A DNA stretch of 64,000 nt from the NCBI RefSeq assembly GCF_016595275.2, contig NZ_JAENIQ020000002.1:558001-622000 (forward strand), given 5' to 3'. Both the position numbers and the translations under genes were made by a program. This document shows positions 56,996 to 64,000 of the stretch, in pieces. The notes under the pieces are model-generated. The model worked only from the letters and a program-made list of their open reading frames with translations. It had not been told where the DNA came from and searched no databases. The DNA is from Corynebacterium pygosceleis (GTDB taxonomy: Bacteria > Actinomycetota > Actinomycetes > Mycobacteriales > Mycobacteriaceae). Position 1 is the stretch's first letter, and each line of letters begins with the position of its first letter.

Positions 56996-57391
56996 TCAGG
57001 GGCGGGGGTTCTCCCCCCGTTCGAAGCGTGCCCGCCGTTCCTGTTGCTCCCGACGTTTACGGAGCAGGCGTTCACGTTCGATCCGTTCACGCATCCGTTG
57101 GGGGTATCCGGTCTCCTCCACGTCGAAGACCGGGACGCCGAGTCGCCGGGCGACGACGTCGATCCCCCTGGGGCCGCCGATGCTCCGGCGGATGAAGTCG
57201 CCGTCCGCGTCGACGAGGACCACGGACATTTCGTTGACCACGGTTTCCGGTTCAATGAACCCCTCGATGAGGGACCTCCCCTCCACCCATTTCACCAGGT
57301 CGGAGAGATCCTCTTCACGGATCGTGTCACCGGGGGCGCGCGGAGGCTTCAGCCCCGGTTTTGATTTGCTGCGACCGAATATGTTGAACAC
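56996..57391 (-). CDS. Hypothetical protein between pepA and aceF
   Basis: I do not recognise a named family. The 131-residue protein starts VFNIFGRSKSKPGLKPP at GTG 57391, 8 nt after TACAAT (leaderless). A globular middle part (DLVKWVEGRSLIEGFIEPE and the following VVLVDADGDFIRRSI) is followed by a highly charged helix (ERIERERLLRKRREQQERR). A homologue in the same place exists in C. glutamicum, so it is a conserved gene of the locus. It is divergent from aceF. Confidence 0.7.
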   Translation of the reverse strand: MFNIFGRSKSKPGLKPPRAPGDTIREEDLSDLVKWVEGRSLIEGFIEPETVVNEMSVVLVDADGDFIRRSIGGPRGIDVVARRLGVPVFDVEETGYPQRMRERIERERLLRKRREQQERRARFERGENPRP

Positions 57392-57399
57392 AATCAACG

Positions 57400-57405
57400 A
57401 TTGTA
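57400..57405 (-). promoter_or_regulatory. -10 box of the 131-residue protein gene (leaderless)
   Basis: TACAAT ends 8 nt before the GTG at 57391. Confidence 0.5.
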
Positions 57406-57517
57406 GGGGGAAAATCCGGTTGTCTGTGGCCCGGAGGCCACACCTCGCGGGTCGAACCGGTACTCTCAAGTTACTAAGAGCTTTACCCGACACGACGTTT
57501 TTGAGGAGTCTGACACA

Positions 57518-59575
57518 ATGGCGTTCTCTGTAGAGATGCCCGAACTTGGTGAATCCGTCACCGAGGGCACAATCACCCGCTGGCTCAAAGAAGTCGGTGA
57601 CACGGTCGAAACCGATGAGCCGTTGCTGGAGGTCTCCACAGACAAGGTCGACACCGAGATCCCGTCCCCGGCCTCCGGTGTGCTGACCAAGATCCTCGCG
57701 GAAGAGGATGACACGGTCGACGTCGGCGCGGTCATCGCCGAAATCGGCGATTCCGCCGATGAAGCGGATGATTCCGGGTCCTCCGACGAGTCCTCGGACG
57801 AGCAGGAAGAGAAGGACGCCTCCGAGGCGACGGAGAAGACGTCCGGGTCCTCCACGAAGAGCGGCGGTTCCGGTGAGGCCACCGACGTGGAGATGCCGGA
57901 ACTCGGCGAGTCGGTCACCGAAGGCACCATCACCCGCTGGCTGAAGTCCGTCGGCGACACCGTCGAGGTCGACGAAGCCCTCCTCGAGGTCTCCACCGAC
58001 AAGGTCGACACCGAGGTCCCCTCCCCCGTGGCCGGCACCATCGTCGAGATCCTCGCCGAGGAGGACGACACCGTCGACGTCGGCGCGGTCATCGTCCGCA
58101 TCGGCGACGGTTCAACCACCTCCGACGATTCCGGGGACTCCGATGATGAGGTCCCCTCCGAGAAGGAGATCGAGGCGTCCGAGTCCAAGGAGGACGACGA
58201 CACCGTCGAGGAAGCCGCCGACGATGACTCCGACTCCGGTGAGGCCACCGACGTGGAGATGCCGGAACTCGGCGAGTCGGTCACCGAAGGCACCATCACC
58301 CGCTGGCTGAAGTCCGTCGGCGACACCGTCGAGGTCGACGAAGCCCTCCTCGAGGTCTCCACCGACAAGGTCGACACCGAGGTCCCCTCCCCCGTGGCCG
58401 GCACCATCGTCGAGATCCTCGCCGAGGAGGACGACACCGTCGACGTCGGCGCGGTCATCGTCCGCATCGGCGACGGTTCTGCGAAGTCCTCCCCGAAGAA
58501 GGAGGAGAAGCCGAAGCAGGAGAAGCCTGAAGCCGAGGAGAAGAAGCCGGAGCCGAAGCGGGAGGAGAAGCCGGAGCCGAAGCAGGAGAAGCCTGAAGCC
58601 GAGGAGAAGAAGCCGGAGCCGAAGCAGGAGAAGAAGTCCTCCGGCAACGAGTCCGTTCCCTACGTGACCCCGTTGGTGCGGAAGCTTGCCGACAAGCACG
58701 GTGTGGATCTCAATTCCGTCGAGGGAACCGGTGTAGGTGGCCGTATCCGCAAGCAGGATGTCCTGGCGGCAGCTGAGGGCGGTTCCTCCGCGGACGCAAC
58801 CCCGGCGAAGGCGTCCCGCGCCTCGACCAGGTCGGTTGATCCGGAGAAGGCGAAACTGCGTGGCACCACCCAGCGGGTCAACCGGATCCGTGAGATCACG
58901 GCGAAGAAGACCCTCGAGTCGTTGCACTCCGCCGCCCAGCTGACCCAGGTCCATGAGGTGGACATGTCACGCGTCGCGGAACTGCGTAAGGCGAACAAGG
59001 CCGCGTTCCAGTCGAAGCACGGTGTGAACCTCACCTACCTCCCCTTCTTCGCGAAGGCCATGGTCGAGGCACTCGTCTCCCACCCGAACGTCAACGCCAG
59101 CTACAACGCGGAGACCAAGGAGATGACGTACCACGAGGACGTGAATCTCGGTATCGCCGTCGACACTCCCCGTGGTCTGCTGTCTCCGGTCATCCACAAG
59201 GCCCAGGACATGTCGATCCCCGAGCTGGCGAAGGCGATCGTCGATCTGGCCCAGCGTGCCCGCGACAACAAGCTCAAGCCGAGTGATCTGACCGGCGGCA
59301 CGTTCACCATCACCAACATCGGTTCCGAAGGTGCCCTGACGGACACCCCGATCCTCGTTCCGCCGCAGGCCGCGATGGTCGGCACCGGTGCGATCGTGAA
59401 GCGCCCGGTCGTGGTGACCGATGAAGGGGTCGACGCGATCGCCGTCCGCCAGATGGTGTTCCTCCCGATGACCTACGATCACCAGGTCATCGACGGGGCC
59501 GATGCCGGCCGTTTCATGACGACCGTCCGCGACCGTCTCGAGACCGGTGACTTCGTGGAGGATCTGGAACTCTAG
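57518..59575 (+). CDS. aceF: Dihydrolipoamide acetyltransferase, E2 of pyruvate dehydrogenase (AceF; sometimes annotated sucB)
   Basis: The 685-residue core enzyme has three lipoyl domains, each with lipoyl-lysine in STDKVDTE (Lys43, Lys162, Lys284). Acidic linkers follow, then a Lys/Glu/Pro-rich linker, an E1/E3-binding domain (about 385-425, YVTPLVRKLADKHGVDL), and the acyltransferase domain with HxxxDG (His655, Asp659). In C. glutamicum the 2-oxoglutarate dehydrogenase E2 activity is fused in OdhA and this gene is AceF, hence the symbol. The ATG has GAGGAG 9 nt upstream. Lipoyl domains 2 and 3 are identical in DNA. Confidence 0.93.
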   Translation: MAFSVEMPELGESVTEGTITRWLKEVGDTVETDEPLLEVSTDKVDTEIPSPASGVLTKILAEEDDTVDVGAVIAEIGDSADEADDSGSSDESSDEQEEKDASEATEKTSGSSTKSGGSGEATDVEMPELGESVTEGTITRWLKSVGDTVEVDEALLEVSTDKVDTEVPSPVAGTIVEILAEEDDTVDVGAVIVRIGDGSTTSDDSGDSDDEVPSEKEIEASESKEDDDTVEEAADDDSDSGEATDVEMPELGESVTEGTITRWLKSVGDTVEVDEALLEVSTDKVDTEVPSPVAGTIVEILAEEDDTVDVGAVIVRIGDGSAKSSPKKEEKPKQEKPEAEEKKPEPKREEKPEPKQEKPEAEEKKPEPKQEKKSSGNESVPYVTPLVRKLADKHGVDLNSVEGTGVGGRIRKQDVLAAAEGGSSADATPAKASRASTRSVDPEKAKLRGTTQRVNRIREITAKKTLESLHSAAQLTQVHEVDMSRVAELRKANKAAFQSKHGVNLTYLPFFAKAMVEALVSHPNVNASYNAETKEMTYHEDVNLGIAVDTPRGLLSPVIHKAQDMSIPELAKAIVDLAQRARDNKLKPSDLTGGTFTITNIGSEGALTDTPILVPPQAAMVGTGAIVKRPVVVTDEGVDAIAVRQMVFLPMTYDHQVIDGADAGRFMTTVRDRLETGDFVEDLEL
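57869..58113 (+). repeat. Lipoyl-domain DNA repeat, copy 1 (245 bp)
   Basis: By eye identical at every base to 58235-58479 (offset 366 bp), including all third codon positions. It covers lipoyl domain 2 of aceF. Confidence 0.9.
58235..58479 (+). repeat. Lipoyl-domain DNA repeat, copy 2 (245 bp)
   Basis: Identical to 57869-58113; covers lipoyl domain 3. Lipoyl domain 1 is clearly diverged from both, so the duplication or gene conversion of domains 2 and 3 is recent. Confidence 0.9.
58511..58625 (+). repeat. Linker tandem repeat in aceF
   Basis: 49 bp at 58511-58559 recur perfectly at 58577-58625 (66-bp period), encoding repeats of KPEAEEKKPEPK in the flexible linker before the E1/E3-binding domain. 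Confidence 0.85.
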
Positions 59576-59602
59576 GTTCCCCCGTCCCACCACGTAGCCC
59601 CT

Positions 59603-59636
59603 GAAAGCCCCCACCCGACACCGGATGGGGGCTTTC
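59603..59636 (+). terminator. Terminator downstream of aceF
   Basis: GAAAGCCCCCA (59603-59613) pairs with TGGGGGCTTTC (59626-59636) with further inner pairing, 27 bp after the aceF stop, and is followed by a pyrimidine run. It separates aceF from the downstream TetR-lipB-lipA genes. Confidence 0.75.
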
Positions 59637-59706
59637 CCCTTTCCGACTCCACCGGAAACCCCCCGATCTGGGGTACGCGTCAGCCTGTGTAGTTACTGAG
59701 TGAACC

Positions 59707-59729
59707 ATGAGCAATAACTGTATGCTCAT
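59707..59729. promoter_or_regulatory. Candidate TetR operator (7-bp inverted repeat)
   Basis: ATGAGCA-N9-TGCTCAT lies in a visibly AT-rich stretch (about 59690-59830), 101 bp before the TetR-type gene. It has the size and symmetry of a TetR-family operator; no direct match to a known site. Confidence 0.4.
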
Positions 59730-59817
59730 TTAGATTATTACAACCTATTTAAAGGCTTTACTCATCACTGCTCGACTTCAGCTTATATTTTCACATTTTT
59801 TGGTGCGTCACGAGTGA

Positions 59818-59823
59818 TACATT
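59818..59823 (+). promoter_or_regulatory. -10 box of the TetR gene (leaderless)
   Basis: TACATT, preceded by TGA as in extended -10 elements, ends 7 nt before the GTG start at 59831. Confidence 0.55.
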
Positions 59824-59830
59824 CGGGCGT

Positions 59831-60436
59831 GTGAACATCCCCGCCCCTGCACTACCCTCACGCACCGCGCGAGCCGAGCAGATCATAGCGACCGCCCGAG
59901 AGATGACCGAGTCCGGTGGGTGGGATTCCCTGACGATGAGGGGTCTCGCGGAGCGAATCGGCATCAAGGCCCCCTCCCTCTACAAGCACACGGCCAACAA
60001 GGACGAGCTTCGGGCGATGCTCACCGTCGACGCCATCGAGATCATCGGCAACGTCCTCTGGGAAACACGCGACAAGAACGGACGCTTCCACCTGTCGGAC
60101 CTCATGGTCGCGTTCCGGCGCGTCGCAACCGAGCAACCCCAGCTGTACCGCCTGGTGGCCAACGGAACGACCCACTGCGAGACACTCCAGTCGGACCCGT
60201 GGCGGACACTGCTGGAGGACATGCAGGAATGGGCGGGGAGCCCGGTCGCGACGATCGCGGACAATCAGCTCATCGCCATCACACTCTGGTCCTCCGCACA
60301 CGGGATCGCCTGCATGGAGACGGACGGCCGGTACCCGGACACGGCGTTCGCGGACACCGTCTGGGAGACACTGATCTCCACCTTCGAGCCGTACTGCGGG
60401 CAACAGCGCTCGACCCCGTTGCCGTTCTGTCCCTGA
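59831..60436 (+). CDS. TetR family transcriptional regulator
   Basis: The 201-residue protein has an N-terminal TetR DNA-binding domain: [19 protein letters not shown] helix-turn-helix at about 34-52, preceded by [11 protein letters not shown]. The C-terminal ligand domain ([16 protein letters not shown] ... [18 protein letters not shown]) resembles the WHG/TetR_C type. The ligand and targets are unknown. It lies between aceF and lipB, which are neighbours in C. glutamicum and (apart from one short gene) in M. tuberculosis, so it looks inserted. The lipB start follows its stop by 41 nt. Confidence 0.9.
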   Translation: MNIPAPALPSRTARAEQIIATAREMTESGGWDSLTMRGLAERIGIKAPSLYKHTANKDELRAMLTVDAIEIIGNVLWETRDKNGRFHLSDLMVAFRRVATEQPQLYRLVANGTTHCETLQSDPWRTLLEDMQEWAGSPVATIADNQLIAITLWSSAHGIACMETDGRYPDTAFADTVWETLISTFEPYCGQQRSTPLPFCP

Positions 60437-60477
60437 TTCAGAATCCCCGCGAAGCCGGTTGTACTGTTGTAGCCACT

Positions 60478-61257
60478 ATGACTGCCCCCCGCCCCCCGTT
60501 CACTCCGGCCGATTCCCCCATCCGTGACTGCGGCGTTCCGCTCGAGATGCGCAGACTCGGCGAGGTGGACTACCTGGAGATGTGGCACGAGCAGGCCGCC
60601 CTCGCCGCAGCGCGGGCGGTGGATGACGTCCCGGATCAGCTGCTCATGCTGACGCACCCGTCGACGTACACCGCCGGAAAGCGGACGCAACCGTCCGACC
60701 GTCCGACCAACGGCATTCCGTGCGTCGATGTCGACCGTGGCGGCCGGATCACCTGGCACGGCCCGGGACAGCTGGTCTGTTACCCGATCATCAAGCTCTC
60801 CGAGCCGATCGACGTGGTGGATTACGTCAGGCGTGTCGAGGAGGCGCTGATCCTGGTCGTCCGTCAGCTGGGCCTGACCGACGCCGGACGCATCGACGGG
60901 CGCTCCGGGGTCTGGCTCCCCGCCTGCGGCGATCTACCCGCCAGGAAGGTCGCCGCGCTGGGCATTCGTGTCACACGGGGGGTGACCATGCACGGTCTCG
61001 CCCTGAACTGCTGCAACACACTCGAGTACTACGGACACATAGTTCCCTGCGGCATCTCCGACGCGGGTGTCACCACCCTCACGGTGGAACTCGGCCGGAG
61101 GGTGACCCCGGATGAGATGATCACCCCACTGGCGGCGGCGCTGGATGACGCCTTCTCGGGCCGCCTCACCGTCGCCGACCATTCACTGGGTAGCGCACCG
61201 GATCCGTGTGCCACCACTCCTCCGGGGCCCGCCGACCCCCCGTTTCCGGAGCGCTGA
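60478..61257 (+). CDS. lipB: Octanoyltransferase LipB
   Basis: Transfers octanoyl from acyl carrier protein to lipoyl domains, the first step of de novo lipoylation. The 259-residue protein has [16 protein letters not shown] (88-103), catalytic Lys157 (ARKVAALG) and Cys191 ([11 protein letters not shown]). The start at ATG 60478 excludes a long non-coding extension. AceF, encoded just upstream, is a direct substrate. Confidence 0.95.
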   Translation: MTAPRPPFTPADSPIRDCGVPLEMRRLGEVDYLEMWHEQAALAAARAVDDVPDQLLMLTHPSTYTAGKRTQPSDRPTNGIPCVDVDRGGRITWHGPGQLVCYPIIKLSEPIDVVDYVRRVEEALILVVRQLGLTDAGRIDGRSGVWLPACGDLPARKVAALGIRVTRGVTMHGLALNCCNTLEYYGHIVPCGISDAGVTTLTVELGRRVTPDEMITPLAAALDDAFSGRLTVADHSLGSAPDPCATTPPGPADPPFPER

Positions 61258-61288
61258 CGGTACTTTTCACCGTGCCCGTTCCCCCGGG

Positions 61289-61294
61289 TAGGGT
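61289..61294 (+). promoter_or_regulatory. -10 box of lipA (leaderless)
   Basis: TAGGGT ends 7 nt before the lipA GTG at 61302. lipA may therefore have its own promoter in addition to read-through from lipB. Confidence 0.45.
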
Positions 61295-61301
61295 GGGGGC
61301 C

Positions 61302-62369
61302 GTGACTGTCGCACCAGAAGGACGCAAGCTGCTCAGGGTCGAGGCCCGCAACGCGCAGACCCCGATCGAGACCAAACCGCGGTGGATCCGTACGACCGCC
61401 AAAACAGGTCCCGAGTTCAAGGACATGAAGAAGCGTGTCGCCGGCGCCTCCCTCCACACGGTGTGCCAGGAGGCCGGCTGTCCCAACCTGCACGAGTGCT
61501 GGGAGTCCCGTGAGGCCACCTTCCTCATCGGCGGTTCCCAGTGTTCCCGCAGGTGTGACTTCTGCCAGATCTCCTCAGGTAGACCCGATCCCCTCGACAG
61601 GGATGAACCCCGTCGTGTCGCGGAATCCATCCGCGAGATGAAACTCAATTACGCGACCATCACCGGCGTCACCCGTGATGATCTCCCCGATGAGGGGGCC
61701 TGGCTGTACGCGGAGGTCGTCCGCAAGATCCATGAGCTCAATCCGAACACCGGTGTCGAGAACCTGACCCCGGACTTCTCCGGGAAACCCGATCTGCTCC
61801 AGGAGGTCTTCGAGGCCCGCCCGGAGGTGTTCGCGCACAACGTGGAGACGGTTCCCCGTATCTTCAAGAGGATCCGCCCCGCCTTCCGCTATGACCGTTC
61901 CCTGGACGTCATCCGGCAGGCCCGCGACTTCGGCCTGGTGACCAAGTCGAACCTGATCCTCGGAATGGGCGAGACCTACGAGGAGATCACGCAGGCGATG
62001 CAGGACCTGCGCGATGCCGGTTGCGACATCCTGACGATCACCCAGTATCTCCGGCCGGGTCCGATGTATCACCCCATCGAACGGTGGGTGAAGCCGGAGG
62101 AATTCCTCGAGCACGCGGATGCGGCGAAGGAGATGGGGTTCACCGGGGTCATGTCCGGTCCACTGGTCCGTTCCTCCTACCGTGCCGGACGTCTCTACGC
62201 CCAGACCATCGAGGCCCGCGGCGAGGAGCTGCCGGAGAATCTCGCGCATCTGAAGGAGACGACGGAGGGCACCACGGCACAGGAGGCGTCCAGCCTCCTC
62301 GGCAAGTACGGGGCCTCCCAGGACACTCCGGTGCAGAGCTTCGCGCCGTTCCAGCGCACCGGCTGCTGA
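61302..62369 (+). CDS. lipA: Lipoyl synthase LipA (radical SAM)
   Basis: Inserts two sulfur atoms into octanoyl groups. The 355-residue protein has the auxiliary-cluster motif C-x4-C-x5-C (Cys55, Cys60, Cys66) and the radical-SAM motif CSRRCDFC (Cys81, Cys85, Cys88). ITQYLRPGP and the C-terminal VRSSYRA (RSSY motif) are also family signatures. The GTG start at 61302 matches the C. glutamicum N-terminus ([16 protein letters not shown]). Confidence 0.96.
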   Translation: MTVAPEGRKLLRVEARNAQTPIETKPRWIRTTAKTGPEFKDMKKRVAGASLHTVCQEAGCPNLHECWESREATFLIGGSQCSRRCDFCQISSGRPDPLDRDEPRRVAESIREMKLNYATITGVTRDDLPDEGAWLYAEVVRKIHELNPNTGVENLTPDFSGKPDLLQEVFEARPEVFAHNVETVPRIFKRIRPAFRYDRSLDVIRQARDFGLVTKSNLILGMGETYEEITQAMQDLRDAGCDILTITQYLRPGPMYHPIERWVKPEEFLEHADAAKEMGFTGVMSGPLVRSSYRAGRLYAQTIEARGEELPENLAHLKETTEGTTAQEASSLLGKYGASQDTPVQSFAPFQRTGC

Positions 62370-62422
62370 GTCTTCCGTCCGGTCTCCACGGGGTCGGTGG
62401 TCACGTTTCCACCGACATAACC

Positions 62423-62428
62423 TATTGT
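62423..62428 (+). promoter_or_regulatory. -10 box of the DUF4191 gene (leaderless)
   Basis: TATTGT ends 7 nt before the ATG at 62436. Confidence 0.45.
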
Positions 62429-62435
62429 TGAGGCC

Positions 62436-63209
62436 ATGGCAGACGAGAAGAAGGCGGCCGCCAAGGCCGCGATGAAGGAAGAGAAGGCCGCGAAGCGCGC
62501 CAGGCGCAGGGAGACACGCACCCAGCTGTGGCAGGCGTTCAACATGCTGCGGAAGCAGGACAAGATGTTCCTGCCCCTGGTACTGCTCGCCATCCTCGGG
62601 CTCGGCCTCGTCGGATTCCTCATCGGTCTCCTCTGGGGTGGACAGTGGTTCATGCTTCCCATCGGGCTCATCTTCGGTGTGCTCGCCGCCCTGTGGATCT
62701 TCACCAACAGGCTGCAGAAGTCGGTCTACAGCCGTGCGGAGGGCCAGCCGGGCGCCGCCGGATGGGCGCTGGAGAATCTGCGCAGCGGTGTCGGCATGGT
62801 GTGGAAGACCCACACCGCGGTCGCCGCCACCACGCAGATGGACGCCGTGCACCGTGTCGTCGGTGTCTGCGGCATCGTTCTCGTCGGGGAAGGCGAGAAA
62901 CGGCGTTTGAAGCCGCTCATCGCCCAGCAGCGCCGGCGTCTCCAGAGGATCGCCAGCCAGTATCCGGTGTACGAGATCTACGTCGGTGACGGTGAGGACG
63001 AGGTGCCCGTCGGCAAGCTCCAGCGTGCGCTCGTCCGGCTTCCGCGCAACATCAAGAAGGACGAGGTTCACTCGCTCTACGCCCGCCTTGAGGCGATGGA
63101 CAACCAGCAGGGAAACCCGGGACTGCCGAAGGGCCCCATTCCGAAGGGTGGTTCCATGTCGGGACTCAACCGTCGGGCCCGCCGCGCCGCAGACCGCAAG
63201 AACAGGTAG
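62436..63209 (+). CDS. DUF4191 family membrane protein
   Basis: The 257-residue protein has a Lys/Ala-rich N-terminus (ADEKKAAAKAAMKEEKAAKRARR), two membrane helices (about 46-90) and a soluble basic part with VGKLQRALVRLPRNIKKDE and a RRARRAADRKNR end. It is the DUF4191 protein always found after lipA in Mycobacteriales (Rv2219 in M. tuberculosis). The function is unknown. It is likely leaderless and ends at a terminator. Confidence 0.88.
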   Translation: MADEKKAAAKAAMKEEKAAKRARRRETRTQLWQAFNMLRKQDKMFLPLVLLAILGLGLVGFLIGLLWGGQWFMLPIGLIFGVLAALWIFTNRLQKSVYSRAEGQPGAAGWALENLRSGVGMVWKTHTAVAATTQMDAVHRVVGVCGIVLVGEGEKRRLKPLIAQQRRRLQRIASQYPVYEIYVGDGEDEVPVGKLQRALVRLPRNIKKDEVHSLYARLEAMDNQQGNPGLPKGPIPKGGSMSGLNRRARRAADRKNR

Positions 63210-63224
63210 CCACCGACGGTGGAC

Positions 63225-63262
63225 AGGCCCCTTCCCCGATCAGGTATCCGGGGAAGGGGCCT
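63225..63262 (+). terminator. Terminator downstream of the DUF4191 gene
   Basis: A perfect 14-bp stem (63225-63238 with 63249-63262), 10-nt loop, followed by TCGTTTGT. Confidence 0.75.
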
Positions 63263-63349
63263 TCGTTTGTCCCCCCGGACCGGACGGGAACCACATGTCC
63301 GCAGAACCGCCCTCTTTCAGTCGGGTGACCCCACAGCTGGACCCCACCA

Positions 63350-63387
63350 TATGTCCGAATATGCCCGAACGGCACCCCTCGGACATA
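63350..63387. promoter_or_regulatory. Inverted repeat TATGTCCGA-N20-TCGGACATA upstream of the AspT-type gene
   Basis: The 9-bp arms (63350-63358, 63379-63387) are perfect. The core ATGTCCG recurs singly at 63295-63301 and, as CGGACAT, at 63481-63487, giving four copies within 200 bp before the transporter start. It looks like a regulator binding region; the regulator is unknown. Confidence 0.4.
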
Positions 63388-63508
63388 ACCCCAAAGAGAT
63401 GTCTTTTCCCGGGTAACTCCATTATGTGCAACTACCTGCGGATTAATGTGATACTTCCCCTAGTGAACCCGGTTGCAGACCGGACATGACCGGCGGGATC
63501 ATGGAGTT

Positions 63509-64000
63509 GTGCAACTACTCGTCGACAATCAGCTCCTGGCCCTCCTCGTCATCATGTCGATCGGACTGGTCCTCGGCCGGCTCCGGATCGGCGGATTCAG
63601 TCTCGGTGTCGCCGCCGTCCTCTTCGTCGGCATCGGGTTCTCCACCGCCGAACCCGGGATCCAGCTCCCGCCGATCGTCTTCATCATCGGACTCTCCCTC
63701 TTCGTCTACACCATCGGACTGGAGGCCGGACCCGGTTTCTTCCGGTCCATGCGGACCACCGGTGTCCGGCACAATCTGCTCGGCGTCGGCGCGATCCTCC
63801 TCGTCTCACTGATCGCACTCGTCACCGTCCCCCTCCTGGGGATCGGCGGTGCCTCCGGAGCCGGTATGTTCACGGGCGCGATGACCAACACCCCGGCGAT
63901 GGCGGCCGTCGTCGACGCGATACCCGGCATGATCAGTGATCCCGCCCGACTGGTCGAGGTCGTCGAGCTGCCCGTCGTCGCCTACTCCCTCGCCTACCCC
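63509..64000 (+). CDS. AspT/YidE-family transporter (partial, 5' end only)
   Basis: The visible 164 residues start VQLLVDNQLLALLVIMSIGL at GTG 63509, with GGAG just upstream. They contain five or more membrane segments with GLVLGRLRIGGFSLGVAAVLF and IGLSLFVYTIGLEAGP, then GAMTNTPAMAAVVD. These are features of the aspartate:alanine exchanger (AspT/YidE/YbjL) family; C. glutamicum has such a gene after lipA-DUF4191. The frame runs to the window end with ELPVVAYSLAYP. Full members have about 530 residues and a central TrkA_C domain, not visible here. Confidence 0.88.
   Translation, partial: MQLLVDNQLLALLVIMSIGLVLGRLRIGGFSLGVAAVLFVGIGFSTAEPGIQLPPIVFIIGLSLFVYTIGLEAGPGFFRSMRTTGVRHNLLGVGAILLVSLIALVTVPLLGIGGASGAGMFTGAMTNTPAMAAVVDAIPGMISDPARLVEVVELPVVAYSLAYP

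Noticed and set aside
57425..57442. TGTGGCC-N4-GGCCACA palindrome before aceF as a GlxR site
   Set aside because: Spacing between the TGTG and CACA halves does not fit the 16-bp GlxR site.
57466..58647. 393-codon minus-strand frame antisense to aceF, Ser-rich with repeats
   Set aside because: Its repeats are the mirror of the lipoyl-domain duplication; no independent coding evidence.
63424..63489. Possible 21-codon leader peptide (MCNYLRINV...) before the AspT-type gene
   Set aside because: No ribosome site and no attenuator hairpin after it; retained only as part of the direct-repeat observation.

Overview
The window is GC-rich chromosomal DNA from a member of the Mycobacteriales, most likely a high-GC Corynebacterium. 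The basis is gene content and order: the division and cell-wall (dcw) cluster, metF, idsA, mptA, a Rv2175c-like gene, pknL, aroG, mptC, plsC, glk, pimB', NlpC/P60 genes, ctaE-qcrCAB, ctaF-ctaC, ltsA, erpA, cobU-cobT-cobS, ilvE, pepA, aceF, lipB and lipA follow the order I know from C. glutamicum and, in outline, from M. tuberculosis. GTG starts are common. Many genes have a TANNNT -10 box 7-8 nt before the start codon, which suggests leaderless transcripts. I see no rRNA, tRNA, insertion sequence, prophage or CRISPR array.

Layout. (1) 1-14806, minus strand: tightly coupled dcw operon mraZ-rsmH-ftsL-ftsI-murE-murF-mraY-murD-ftsW-murG-murC-ftsQ (ftsQ cut by the window edge). Most junctions from rsmH to ftsQ are 4-nt start/stop overlaps. 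TGGGN repeats at 10-bp phase upstream of mraZ look like its autoregulatory operator, and a second, inverted array lies about 230 bp further out. (2) 15.3-28.8 kb: DUF3040, a HEPN-like protein, a GNAT acetyltransferase, metF, the prenyl synthase idsA, lipomannan mannosyltransferases mptA and mptC, the kinase pknL beside its presumed substrate, aroG and an exoribonuclease. (3) 28.9-37.7 kb: metE with an McbR-like operator, a sortase-like protein, PhnA, an LssY_C membrane protein with an acyltransferase, glucokinase and pimB'. (4) 37.8-47.5 kb: two NlpC/P60 hydrolases, the second behind a c-di-AMP (ydaO) riboswitch, then the bc1-aa3 supercomplex genes qcrB-qcrA-qcrC-ctaE and ctaF-ctaC with GlxR-like sites. 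(5) 48-64 kb: ltsA, erpA, DUF3043, cobalamin nucleotide-loop genes, ilvE, pepA, pyruvate dehydrogenase E2 (aceF), a TetR gene inserted before lipB-lipA, DUF4191 and the start of an AspT-type transporter.

The genes combine around the envelope (peptidoglycan synthesis and remodelling, phosphatidylinositol mannoside/lipomannan synthesis, amidotransferase LtsA), aerobic respiration, and lipoate-dependent pyruvate oxidation. The most notable signals beyond standard annotation are: an MptC that looks like a tandem duplication with a degenerate second half; two lipoyl domains of aceF identical over 245 bp; two mutually exclusive hairpins after ltsA; a second MraZ-type repeat array; and an AT-rich TetR insertion inside the aceF-lipB-lipA block. 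No obviously novel multi-gene system was found. All statements come from reading the sequence; no database search was run.
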